64,000 bases of DNA from Mucilaginibacter tolerans. GTDB taxonomy: Bacteria; Bacteroidota; Bacteroidia; Sphingobacteriales; Sphingobacteriaceae. Position 1 is the stretch's first letter. Each line of letters begins with the position of its first letter. Positions 25,583 through 34,264 of this stretch are shown one piece after another. Location: contig NZ_JAUMKB010000003.1 of NCBI RefSeq assembly GCF_030519375.1, forward strand, positions 310,001 through 374,000, read 5' to 3'. Below the pieces are notes generated by a model that ran no database searches, was not told the DNA's origin, and saw only the letters and a list, made by a program, of their open reading frames with translations. The translations under genes were made by a program, and so were the position numbers.

Positions 25583-25687
25583 AATCTATCGTTGTCATAA
25601 CACTAAAATAGCGCGCCTATCACGTTGGCCGCCCAATCCCGGCCAAACACTGACGGCGACTTTTCTGAGACAACTCTTTTTCATCTT

Positions 25688-26719
25688 TCAAATAGCCTGC
25701 TTTAACAGCGGGTCAATTTCCGGTATTACGGTCTTGGATGTAATCTCCCTGACCACCTGATCCAACTCATTAGCCGAAACCTCCAGATAATTCATCATAT
25801 ATTGCAATTCACCAGAATTATCCTTCACGTCCCGGATTAAGGCGATCAGCCCAAGCAACCTGGCCAACGGCGCACGCACCATGTGAGATTGAATCCACGA
25901 GATCTCTCTAAGCTTTTCATTTTGAATCTCAATCTCCCCAATATAGTTCAGCCGCTCAGTCACGTCTATAATCAATACCACTTTTGCTTCTATGCCTCTA
26001 TATGTCATTGAATTCCCCTGTATTTCTACATGGATAATCTCTCCATTCTTTTTGCAATGACGATAAGGTCCTGGTAGCATCAGCTTGTTGTACTGCTTGG
26101 AAGTCATCAGGGATTCTTCCAGCAACGACATGTCTCCTGCTTTGCATATATCCTTGATGGTCATACCCAGAAACTCATCTTTTGTATAACCATAATGTTT
26201 TATTGCTGATTTGTTCACATTAAGAATAGACAAACCATCGAAAGCAAACACAAACATTGGGAGTGGGCTCAAATGAAAAAGCTCGCTATATTTCTTTTCA
26301 GATTCAGCCAATGCTGACATGGCTTTTTTTCGCTCCAGGGCATACCGGATGCTCTTGTGGAGCGTCATCGGTGTAAGTTCATCCTTCAAAATATAGTCGG
26401 CTGCTCCAAGTGATAACGACCTGATGCCAAAGGAAAAGTCGCTGTAACCCGTAAGTACGATCACCGGAACAACGCCACACAGCGCGGTCATTTCTGCGAT
26501 CAAATCTTCTCCTGCCTTATCGGGCAATGAAAGGTCCAGCAATACCAGATCATAATTCTGACTGCCTGATTTAAGATATTTTCTGGCCTCTGCAAACGTT
26601 TCAGCCTGCGTCACATGCGGGGAAGTAAACTTTTCCATCAGAAAATCATCCACCAGGGCGAAGTCACCAGGGTTATCTTCAACAACCAGCACGTGGGAAA
26701 TGCTCTTATCGATCTTCAT
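25688..26719 (-). CDS. Receiver-PAS protein with a DHp-like helix but no ATPase domain
   Basis: 343 residues: receiver (about 8-125, acidic DN at beta-1 in VVEDNPGD, phospho-Asp in LVLLDLSLPD, Lys in YILKDE), PAS (about 140-255), then a helical segment EISWIQSHMVRAPLARLLGLI that looks like a HisKA H-box with a histidine. The chain ends about 65 residues later without any HATPase. It could pass phosphate from its receiver or from another kinase through that histidine, or be a dimeric scaffold. Its receiver is a close relative of that in the protein at 28112-29209. Confidence 0.8.
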   Translation of the reverse strand: MKIDKSISHVLVVEDNPGDFALVDDFLMEKFTSPHVTQAETFAEARKYLKSGSQNYDLVLLDLSLPDKAGEDLIAEMTALCGVVPVIVLTGYSDFSFGIRSLSLGAADYILKDELTPMTLHKSIRYALERKKAMSALAESEKKYSELFHLSPLPMFVFAFDGLSILNVNKSAIKHYGYTKDEFLGMTIKDICKAGDMSLLEESLMTSKQYNKLMLPGPYRHCKKNGEIIHVEIQGNSMTYRGIEAKVVLIIDVTERLNYIGEIEIQNEKLREISWIQSHMVRAPLARLLGLIALIRDVKDNSGELQYMMNYLEVSANELDQVVREITSKTVIPEIDPLLKQAI

Positions 26720-26748
26720 ATTTTCAACATTTCAGGGTTTCCAACACA

Positions 26749-26961
26749 TTAATTATCATAGTGAAAAATGGTAACGAAGCTGGCACCGCAGCGTGTGCAG
26801 TAATGCCTCTGCAGCAAAGACACGTCACTAAAGGGTCCGGTGCCTTTTCCTATTTTCACTCGCCGCTGATGAGTTGTACCACATTGTGCGCATTGGTAGC
26901 TATAGCTTCTCTGGTCGCCCCGGACCAATAAAATAGCAGGTCTAATAATCGGTTCCATCAC
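26749..26961 (-). CDS. Small zinc-ribbon-like protein
   Basis: 70 residues. Two CxxC pairs, YQCAQCGTT and YCTRCGAS, 30 residues apart, form a classic zinc ribbon. No catalytic residues. It overlaps the upstream small gene by 20 bp and sits within a signalling gene block on the same strand. Could bind nucleic acid or another protein. Confidence 0.55.
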   Translation of the reverse strand: MMEPIIRPAILLVRGDQRSYSYQCAQCGTTHQRRVKIGKGTGPFSDVSLLQRHYCTRCGASFVTIFHYDN

Positions 26962-27157
26962 GTCTTGTTTTTAAAGTTTTATGTTTGGATAATTCAGGCT
27001 TTCCGGCTAAAGAGCGGGGGAACTCTAAAGCCGGTCGGCCTGTAAACAGGGGTTGTCTTTTATCGATGGGTGTCAGCAAACACCAGGCGATTGTTAGCAG
27101 TGTGCCGAAATTCAGCAGGAGAACAAGGCCGTATAACAGGTTACCTATGATTTTCAT
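26942..27157 (-). CDS. Small single-pass membrane protein
   Basis: 71 residues: hydrophobic segment IIGNLLYGLVLLLNFGTLLTIAW near the N terminus followed by a basic hydrophilic tail. No family recognised. Its 3' end overlaps the zinc-ribbon gene, and spacing suggests a shared transcript. Confidence 0.45.
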   Translation of the reverse strand: MKIIGNLLYGLVLLLNFGTLLTIAWCLLTPIDKRQPLFTGRPALEFPRSLAGKPELSKHKTLKTRRDGTDY

Positions 27158-27192
27158 TGCATTTAATTTTGAATGTCCATTTTAGGTCCGGT

Positions 27193-27408
27193 TTAACGTT
27201 GAAGCTGTATCCTCGCTTCTACCAGTATCTGTCTGATTTCAATATCGATTGCGGTAACCAACGTCGCGCCGCATTGCGGGCACAAATGAGTATTGGTAAT
27301 ATTCTCCGATGTTAGTTCCAATCTTATCTCGTGGATCGTGCCAAAGACAGAACCGGGACAAGCCATATTGATGCAATACAAGTGATAAAAAAAGTGAGGA
27401 TGCTTCAT
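27193..27408 (-). CDS. Small zinc-ribbon-like protein
   Basis: 71 residues with cysteines in CINMACPG and CPQCGATLV, about 31 residues apart, a plausible zinc site. It resembles the protein at 26749-26961 in size and cysteine layout although the sequences differ, so they may be diverged paralogues. Confidence 0.5.
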   Translation of the reverse strand: MKHPHFFYHLYCINMACPGSVFGTIHEIRLELTSENITNTHLCPQCGATLVTAIDIEIRQILVEARIQLQR

Positions 27409-27504
27409 ATCCGTTTTTGTTTATTCAAAAATGGGGTGATAAAGCACGGGAAAATATAGTCGTTGTTACGAAAAGCGTGTAGTAATAATTATGACAAGAA
27501 GCGC

Positions 27505-28137
27505 TTAAACCAGTTTATGGCTAGCGGCATAGGCGGCTAATTCAGCATTATTCCGTAGTTCCATTTTTTCCAGTATACGTGCGCGATAGGTACTAATGGT
27601 TGATCTGCTCAGAAATAAAAGATCGGCCATTTGCGAAAGATCTTTCCCTGATGCAATTAGAAGAAATATTTGATATTCCCTTTCTGATAGTAATTCATGT
27701 GGTTCTTTATCAGGGTCGCTGTCCAGCATTGAAAATAGCTTTTCTGAAATAGCCGCCGAGACATATTTTCTCCCGCCCAGCACATGTTCAATTGCAGTAA
27801 TCAATTCTTTATCTGCTGCATCTTTCGACAAGTATCCGGCAGCTCCTGTTTTTAGTGCTTTAAGTGCTATTTGCTGCTCGCTATGAAAGCTGAACATGAG
27901 TACAGGCACTTTTATTTTATCTTTTTTAACCTGCTTTAATATTTCCAGGCCACTCATTCCGGGTAAGTCAATATCCAAAATCAATAGATCCCAGAGCTGT
28001 TCCCTCAATTGAGTGAATACTTCCTGGTAATTCTCGGCTTCACCAAACTGGGGGGCAAGAAGCTTATTGCTGCATATCCGTTGAATACCAGCGCGTATGG
28101 CTGAATGATCGTCAGCTATCAATATTCGTGTCGCCAT
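27505..28137 (-). CDS. NarL/LuxR-type response regulator
   Basis: 210 residues: receiver (1-120; acidic DD in IADDHSAIRAG, phospho-Asp in LLILDIDLPG, Lys in GYLSKDA) and a C-terminal LuxR HTH (about 146-205; LSEREYQIFLLIASGKDLSQMADLL...STISTYRARILEKM). Overlaps the HisKA_3 kinase gene by 26 bp, so this is almost certainly its partner. Confidence 0.93.
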   Translation of the reverse strand: MATRILIADDHSAIRAGIQRICSNKLLAPQFGEAENYQEVFTQLREQLWDLLILDIDLPGMSGLEILKQVKKDKIKVPVLMFSFHSEQQIALKALKTGAAGYLSKDAADKELITAIEHVLGGRKYVSAAISEKLFSMLDSDPDKEPHELLSEREYQIFLLIASGKDLSQMADLLFLSRSTISTYRARILEKMELRNNAELAAYAASHKLV

Positions 28138-29209
28138 ATAAATTGCATTTTATTTCTATAATTGTACCTTTTCCCGGTGCACTTTCAATAGACAGTTCTG
28201 CGCCAATCAGTGCTGCACGCTCCTGCATATTCAACAATCCCATCGAAAGTGGCATATGCTGATCACGGGCCGGCATTCCACGGCCGTTGTCTGAAATGTT
28301 GATGTGTAATTGTGAATCTTTAACCCTGACAAATATCTGCAGGATGGTGGCTATAGCATGTTTAATCACGTTAGTAATAGCCTCCTGGCATATCCTGAAA
28401 ATATTGACCGATAAGTTTTTGTCATTTATCTTCAGACGCGCCTTGTTACTCACATACAGATAACCACGCGCACCCGTTTTTTTCTCGAAATCACTCAGCA
28501 ACCACTCAATAGCTGCCACCAGTCCAAGTTTATCAAGAATGGCCGGGCGAAGCTCATTGGCAATCTGCCGTAATGCACCTATGCCCTCATCCACTTGTGT
28601 CTGTATTTCATGGACCACCGTGCGTATCTCCTGGTTGCCGCCCGCCATTTCCTCTAACGCACTCAGTCCCATTTTCATACCTGTAAGCTGCTGTCCGAAC
28701 TCATCGTGAATTTCACGTGCAATGCGCGAACGCTCCTCTTCAATGGCATTATTCAGCTGCAGCGCAAAACTGCGCACCCGCTTTTCCGACGTTTCCAGGT
28801 CGAACGTAATTTTTTTCCTTTCCACGCTGTAAAGAATGCTTTTGTAAAGCACGAAAGGAGTGATCTCTTCTTTCAGCAGATAGTCTGACACTCCCAGAGT
28901 TAACGAACGCACACTGAATTCAAAATCTGTATATCCGGTAAGGATGATCACAGGTGTATAGGGAAAAAGCTGCAACGTTTCACGTATAAGCGGCTCACCT
29001 ACCTGATCAGGCAGGGTAATGTCCAATAGTACAACATCATAAAAGGGGCCATCGTCTGTGATCAGCTCCTTTAATTCACCGAAACTGGTCGCTCCAGAAA
29101 TATCAACGCCAATCATTTGCTCTCGCAAGCAATCCGAGATTAGCAAAAAATCTCCCGGATTGTCCTCCACTACAAGGATGCGATATGTTTTTTCGATAGC
29201 TTTCATCAC
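28112..29209 (-). CDS. Receiver-HisKA_3 hybrid histidine kinase (NarX-like core)
   Basis: 365 residues: receiver (about 9-125; phospho-Asp in VVLLDITLPD) followed by a HisKA_3 dimerisation domain with EERSRIAREIHDEFGQQLTGM (about 155-175) and a HATPase_c domain (EAITNVIKHA, DNGRGMP, GLLNMQERAALIGAEL). No membrane segment, so it is a cytoplasmic kinase whose activity is probably gated by phosphorylation of its own N-terminal receiver. It is sandwiched between a lone receiver and its NarL-type partner. Confidence 0.93.
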   Translation of the reverse strand: MMKAIEKTYRILVVEDNPGDFLLISDCLREQMIGVDISGATSFGELKELITDDGPFYDVVLLDITLPDQVGEPLIRETLQLFPYTPVIILTGYTDFEFSVRSLTLGVSDYLLKEEITPFVLYKSILYSVERKKITFDLETSEKRVRSFALQLNNAIEEERSRIAREIHDEFGQQLTGMKMGLSALEEMAGGNQEIRTVVHEIQTQVDEGIGALRQIANELRPAILDKLGLVAAIEWLLSDFEKKTGARGYLYVSNKARLKINDKNLSVNIFRICQEAITNVIKHAIATILQIFVRVKDSQLHINISDNGRGMPARDQHMPLSMGLLNMQERAALIGAELSIESAPGKGTIIEIKCNLYGDTNIDS

Positions 29210-29214
29210 ATTAT

Positions 29215-29634
29215 TTACCTGGGCAGGGTAACGATACTAATCCAGAAGTCTTCGATTTTTATTACCGCATCCATAAAATCTGAGGCATCAATCGGCTTGG
29301 TGATATAACAATTTACATAACTGTCATACGCCCGTAAGATGTCCTTTTCAGATGAAGATGTGGTGAGCATAATAACGGCGATATGCCGATACGACATACT
29401 GTTTTTAAGGTAGCTAAGCACCTCGTGACCACTTTTCATCGGGAGGTTTATATCCAGCAGTATAAGGTCAGGCAATTGTTCGGCCGGAGGGTTGCTTTCA
29501 AAAAATTCAATTGCCTCTTTGCCGTCTTTCAGTACGTAGATGTCATTAACAATTTTGCTGTCAGAAAGTGCCTCTACGGTCAGGAGGATATCTCCTTCGC
29601 TGTCTTCAATAAGCAGAATTTTGATAGGTTTCAT
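29215..29634 (-). CDS. Single-domain response regulator
   Basis: 139 residues from the internal ATG at 29634, which overlaps the stop of the large PAS kinase as ATGA. Receiver motifs: acidic ED in LLIEDSEGD, phospho-Asp in DLILLDINLPM, Thr in IMLTTSS, Lys in YITKPI. This type (Rcp1-like) is the usual partner of phytochrome-style or PAS kinases. It lacks an output, so it may hand phosphate to the following kinase. Confidence 0.9.
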   Translation of the reverse strand: MKPIKILLIEDSEGDILLTVEALSDSKIVNDIYVLKDGKEAIEFFESNPPAEQLPDLILLDINLPMKSGHEVLSYLKNSMSYRHIAVIMLTTSSSEKDILRAYDSYVNCYITKPIDASDFMDAVIKIEDFWISIVTLPR

Positions 29635-32600
29635 AAGGTTTCGTTTTTCAATATGGTAAAATAAAATCTGGTACCCTGGCCTTTGACAGAGTCCACCCAA
29701 ATCTTCCCGCCAAGATTTTCGACCAGCTTTTTGGCAATAGCCAGCCCAATGCCTGTTCCGGAATACTCTCCCTTTCGGTGCAGGCGTTGGAAAATGATAA
29801 ATATCTTGGTGAAATATTCCGACTCAATGCCGATACCATTGTCTTCCACACAAAACTGCCAATGGGTATTCGTCTCGCTGCAAGTCAGTGTAATAGCAGG
29901 TGCTACGTCCTTTTTATGATATTTAAGGGCATTCCCTATCAGATTTTGTAATACCTGCCAGAGCGAAGTTTTGTAACTAACTATCACTGGCAATTCGTCG
30001 TTAATTATCTGCGCACCGGAGTCGAGCTGTTTACGGTATAATACCCGCATTTCATCCATAAGCTTGTTAAGGTTAATCCGCTCCAGGCCCGACACCGTTT
30101 TACCTGCCCTGGAATACTCCAGTAAATCGAGTATGATCTGGCGCATACGTTTGGCACCATCCACCGCGAAATAAATGTACTGTTTGCCTTTCTCGTCAAT
30201 CACGTCCTGGTACTTTTTCTCCAGTTGGGTCAAAAAACCAGTTACCATGCGCAGTGGTTCCTGCAGGTCGTGTGAGGCTACATAGGCAAATTGTTCTAAC
30301 TCTTCATTTGAAGCTGCCAGTTCTTTTGCATGATTTTGAAGATCTTCGTTTAACTCTTTTAAGCGCGTTTCTGAATTTTTTCGATCTGTTACGTCCTTAA
30401 AATATACTGAGAGACCAGTATCAGAAGGGTAAGCGCTTATTTCATACCATTTGTCAAGAGGGGGGTGATAGTCTTCAAAATGCGCTGCCTGGTTGGTTTC
30501 AAGAGCAATATGATAGTTTTTGTATGATTCTGACCCTACTGAATCAGAAAATATTTCCCATAAATTATGACCGAGAATTTTATCCTTAGGGGTTAATAAA
30601 ACTTTTTCGGCCATTTTATTCCAATAAGTCACAATCCAATTTTTATCGACAGCAAAAAAAGCATCGTCTATACTTTCGAGTATCTGATTCCTTTCTTCGA
30701 GTGCCCTTTTTCCGGATATTTCTGCTTTTTTCCGTGCATCAATATCCTGGCAGCTGCCATAAATTCTTGAGCACTTCCCATCAACAAATTCAGATTCAAC
30801 AATTACACGTATCCATTTATGATTCCCCTTAGGAGTAACAATTTGAAGTTCGGCGTCACCAGGTTTACCGTTATTTAGAGCATCATGCATTAAATTCGTT
30901 AGCGCTGTTCTGTATCTTTCATCCGGGTAAAAACTGACACTTTTTTCCGGAGTAGGTTCGTAGTGAGGCTCTACTTCATGTATCTCTTTTGTAATGTCAG
31001 ACCAATAATAGGTGCCGTTTACCAAATCAATTTCCCAGCCCCCTATACGCGCAAGCTCGGTTGTTTTGCCCAACAGTTCTTCTAAACTTTTCCGCTCCGT
31101 TATATCCGAGCGGATGGCCAGATATTGATAAGGCTTACCCTGTTCGTTCAAAAAAGGCACAATGGTAGTGTCAACCCAATAATTTGTCCCGTCCTTTGCT
31201 TTGTTTTTTAGTTCCCCCTTCCAAATCTTTCCGTTGGCAATAGTTCGCCACAAACCAGCAATAAATGATTTATCGTGATAGGCTGAATTGATGATGCGGT
31301 GATCCTGTCCAAGCAACTCCTCCCTGCTATATTTAGATATCCGGCAAAAATTGTCATTAACATGTTTGATGATCCCTTTCTGATCGGTTATCGCTATAAT
31401 TGCCGACTCGTCCAATGCATATTGGTAAGCTGACAGTTCTTTAACTGTTCTCTGTATTTCCGATTCAGCTTCTTTACGTTCTGTTATATCCGATCGGATG
31501 GCAAGATATTGATAAGGCTTGCCCTGTTCGTTCAAAAAAGGCACAATGGTAGTGTCAACCCAATAGTAGCTTCCATCCTTCGCTTTGTTTTTCAATTCCC
31601 CTTTCCAAATCTTCCCGTTGGCAATGGTTCGCCACAGCCCGGCTATAAATGCCTTTTCATGATAGGAGGAGTTGATAATGCGGTGGTCCTGTCCAAGCAG
31701 TTCCTCCCTGCTAAATTTGGATATCCGGCAAAAATTATCATTAACATGTTTGATGATCCCCTTCTGATCGGTTATCGCTACAATTGCTGATTCGTCCAAT
31801 GCGTATTGGTAAGCCGACAATTCCTTAACTGTTCTCTGTATTTCTGATTCAGCTTTTTTACGTTCTGTTATATCCGAACGGATAGCAACGTATTGATAAG
31901 GTTTTCCCCGTTCATTCAAAAAAGGCACGATGGTAGTATCAACCCAATAAAAACTGCCGTCCTTCGCCTTATTTCTTAATTCCCCTTTCCAAATTTTTCC
32001 GTTTGCGATGGTATGCCACAGACCGGCTATAAGTGCCTTTTCATGATAAGAGGAATTGATGATGCGGTGGTCCTGCCCAAGCAGCTCTTCTCTGCTGTAT
32101 TTGGATATCCCGCAAAAATTGTCGTTGACGTGTTTGATGATCCCTGTCTGATCAGTTATTGCTACTATTGCCGATTCATCCAATGCGACTTTGTAAGCAG
32201 ACAGTTCATTTACAGTTTTTTGCAATAACAGTTCTGATTCCTTCTTGGCGGTTACATCGCGGAAATTGCAAACGATAGCCCTCATGTCCGGATCATCCAA
32301 TTTATTATTGAATACACATTCCAGCCAGATGTAATGTCCCAGCTTGTGCCTGACACGGTAAGAACAAATGACCGGTGCCTCTGGTTTATCCAATATTTTC
32401 AGGAACAACCCGCTAACCAGTGTTTTGTCATCAGGGTGGATAATATCCCCGATGCCCAAACCATCCCGTTCCTTCTTTCCCCAGCCGGTAATACGCTGGG
32501 CAGAAGGGCTGCGGTAAAACACATTGAGATCTTTGTCGAATAATGCGATGCCGTCATGGCTATTTTCAATCAGCTTACGGTAATGGATCTCGGCGGCTAA

Positions 32601-33062
32601 TATTTTTTCAGTATTCGCTTTTACCTGTCTTTCAAGTTCAATATACTGTTCTTGTCTTTTATCCTCTGTCTTTTTCCGCTCGGTCACATCGCGGGTCACT
32701 TTCGCAAATCCCAGCAATTTTTGATCTTCATCAAACAGTGGCGTAAAAATAGCGTTGGCCCAAAATATTGAACCGTCCTTTCGAACTCTCCATCCTTCAT
32801 TCTCGTAGGAGCCACTTTTAAGGGCCTCATTTAAATTATGTTGGGGCTCATTCTTATCAATATCCGTTTTTGTATAAAAAACAGATATATGCTTACCCAG
32901 AATCTCTGATTCTCTATACCCTTTTATACGTTCGGCACCATTGTTCCAACTAATGATATAACCCTGCGGGTCAATCATAAAGATGGCGTAATCCTTTACA
33001 CTGGTGACAAGTAAGGTTAAGAGTTTTTGGTCGATGTTTGGTTTAGATACTTGTTTTATCAT
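29631..33062 (-). CDS. Large multi-PAS histidine kinase
   Basis: 1143 residues, soluble. Seven PAS domains: about 12-130, 160-275, three near-identical ones at 288-415, 416-543 and 544-671, then about 675-790 and 795-905. A coiled coil leads into HisKA with EQFAYVASHDLQEPLRMV (H near 931) and HATPase_c (NLIGNALKYH, DNGIGIESEYF, GTGIGLAIAKK) to the end. Its stop overlaps the single receiver by 4 bp, which should be its phosphoacceptor. The tandem PAS triplication covers 1.15 kb of DNA (see repeat). Confidence 0.95.
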   Translation of the reverse strand: MIKQVSKPNIDQKLLTLLVTSVKDYAIFMIDPQGYIISWNNGAERIKGYRESEILGKHISVFYTKTDIDKNEPQHNLNEALKSGSYENEGWRVRKDGSIFWANAIFTPLFDEDQKLLGFAKVTRDVTERKKTEDKRQEQYIELERQVKANTEKILAAEIHYRKLIENSHDGIALFDKDLNVFYRSPSAQRITGWGKKERDGLGIGDIIHPDDKTLVSGLFLKILDKPEAPVICSYRVRHKLGHYIWLECVFNNKLDDPDMRAIVCNFRDVTAKKESELLLQKTVNELSAYKVALDESAIVAITDQTGIIKHVNDNFCGISKYSREELLGQDHRIINSSYHEKALIAGLWHTIANGKIWKGELRNKAKDGSFYWVDTTIVPFLNERGKPYQYVAIRSDITERKKAESEIQRTVKELSAYQYALDESAIVAITDQKGIIKHVNDNFCRISKFSREELLGQDHRIINSSYHEKAFIAGLWRTIANGKIWKGELKNKAKDGSYYWVDTTIVPFLNEQGKPYQYLAIRSDITERKEAESEIQRTVKELSAYQYALDESAIIAITDQKGIIKHVNDNFCRISKYSREELLGQDHRIINSAYHDKSFIAGLWRTIANGKIWKGELKNKAKDGTNYWVDTTIVPFLNEQGKPYQYLAIRSDITERKSLEELLGKTTELARIGGWEIDLVNGTYYWSDITKEIHEVEPHYEPTPEKSVSFYPDERYRTALTNLMHDALNNGKPGDAELQIVTPKGNHKWIRVIVESEFVDGKCSRIYGSCQDIDARKKAEISGKRALEERNQILESIDDAFFAVDKNWIVTYWNKMAEKVLLTPKDKILGHNLWEIFSDSVGSESYKNYHIALETNQAAHFEDYHPPLDKWYEISAYPSDTGLSVYFKDVTDRKNSETRLKELNEDLQNHAKELAASNEELEQFAYVASHDLQEPLRMVTGFLTQLEKKYQDVIDEKGKQYIYFAVDGAKRMRQIILDLLEYSRAGKTVSGLERINLNKLMDEMRVLYRKQLDSGAQIINDELPVIVSYKTSLWQVLQNLIGNALKYHKKDVAPAITLTCSETNTHWQFCVEDNGIGIESEYFTKIFIIFQRLHRKGEYSGTGIGLAIAKKLVENLGGKIWVDSVKGQGTRFYFTILKNETL
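31050..32201 (-). repeat. Three tandem 384-bp PAS-encoding repeats
   Basis: Units 32201-31818, 31817-31434 and 31433-31050 each encode 128 residues starting SAY..ALDES and containing GQDHRIINS, IANGKIWKGEL, YWVDTTIVPFLN and AIRSDITERK. They are nearly identical at DNA level with scattered substitutions, a sign of recent duplication or gene conversion. Confidence 0.9.
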
Positions 33063-33426
33063 AGAATGGAATAAGGAAATATAAGCAGGTAATCACTTTG
33101 ATACACATAAATATTCAAAGCTCCTTGGTGGAATTCCGAGGGGGGCGTAACTTTCCTATTATCTGCGTAAAACAATGTTGACTTTCAGAAACAACGAGTA
33201 TCATGCTTTATGCGCTCATTGAAATTCATTTAACCAACAATATTTTTAAAAAAATAGTTTAGTTCTGCGAACAATCAGGGGGAAGGCTTAGTAAAGATCA
33301 TCAATTTTTGCTCAATAAGCAACCCGTTTTTTAACGGTATTTTATTTTTGATTGAAAAAACTTCAAACTCAGATTAAAAAGCATAAAGAGTGAAGAATCA
33401 AATGCGAAAGTGGAGGTAGCGATAAC
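33063..33426. other. Spacer without genes
   Basis: 364 bp, AT-rich, between the kinase start and the hotdog gene stop on the same strand. I see no hairpin, palindrome or coding frame worth naming. Confidence 0.5.
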
Positions 33427-33792
33427 TTACTGTAACTGAAACATCCCTTTGAATTTGAAAAGTGTTATATCCTTGTTCAGGAGCCTGGCATCTGTTCTGA
33501 TTCCATCATCAACAAAGAATAATTTTAATTCGATGCCAATTAACTTATCCTGCTTGGGGATAATAACTGATAAAAATTTAATATCGCTGGCTTTGATCAA
33601 CCTGGTTTGCTTTTGAATATAAATCTCCAACAGCTCCTTTACCATTTGGGTCATGCACACACCAGGTAAAACAGGTTCGCCGGGAAAATGCCCCTTAAAT
33701 ATTGGATGCTCCGGATTTAGCTTGACGTTTGCTTTTACAGTATTTTCTTCGGCAAGAATGTCCGTAAAAGTAAAAAGTTCATTTTGCAGCAT
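33427..33792 (-). CDS. FabZ-like hotdog protein retaining His, lacking Glu
   Basis: 121 residues, hotdog fold. The FabZ helix motif reads HPIFKGHFPGEPVLPGVCMTQ: the catalytic His is there, but the glutamate two turns further (normally in PGVLxxEA) is Gln. Last gene of a three-gene operon (fabG, hotdog, hotdog, gaps of 29 and 26 bp). It may dehydrate 3-hydroxyacyl-ACP together with the other hotdog protein, as in aryl-polyene or similar type II pathways. Confidence 0.7.
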   Translation of the reverse strand: MLQNELFTFTDILAEENTVKANVKLNPEHPIFKGHFPGEPVLPGVCMTQMVKELLEIYIQKQTRLIKASDIKFLSVIIPKQDKLIGIELKLFFVDDGIRTDARLLNKDITLFKFKGMFQLQ

Positions 33793-33818
33793 TCTAAATT
33801 TTCTATACTGTTTAAAAC

Positions 33819-34235
33819 CTATTTAATAAATATTTTCATTTCACATTTTGCAAGGCTTTTACCTTTACATTCAACATTCCCGGTTACAATGGTAACTCCA
33901 AATACCTGGTTAGTAATAGTTACCTGGGTATTTATGGTGTCTCCAACTTTAGGCAAAGCAGATATTTCAAGGTTTTTTACTGCACCTATATAACCGATCG
34001 AAATAGGTTCGCTGTTTTTTTTTGCCCTATACCCTGCTCCGGCGGCAACCGTTTGAGCAATGTTTTCTATAATGCCGGCTTCGCTTAGTTCATTATTATA
34101 AACCAATATGTTTTCTCGCTCAATAAAAAATGTGCTATGAAAACTAGTACTGTCGCAATCCACTAATTGATTGACCATCACAAACGGCGGCCTTTGTGGA
34201 ATAAAGGATAAGATATCTTCTTTTGATACTATCAA
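33819..34235 (-). CDS. Hotdog 3-hydroxyacyl-ACP dehydratase-like protein, ApeP type
   Basis: 138 residues: FIPQRPPFVMVNQLV at the N terminus and SEAGIIENIAQTVAAGAGY around 52-70, typical of dehydratase-like proteins of aryl-polyene/flexirubin clusters. It keeps the glutamate of the helix (IENIAQ) but has no HFPG histidine, the reverse of its neighbour. Also GYIGAVKNLEI, a conserved hotdog strand. Confidence 0.7.
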   Translation of the reverse strand: MIVSKEDILSFIPQRPPFVMVNQLVDCDSTSFHSTFFIERENILVYNNELSEAGIIENIAQTVAAGAGYRAKKNSEPISIGYIGAVKNLEISALPKVGDTINTQVTITNQVFGVTIVTGNVECKGKSLAKCEMKIFIK

Positions 34236-34264
34236 ATTATGCTATCAAATAATTATGCAAACCT

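Noticed and set aside
31050..32201. CRISPR-like repeat array
   Set aside because: The repeats are 384-bp coding units in frame, without spacers.
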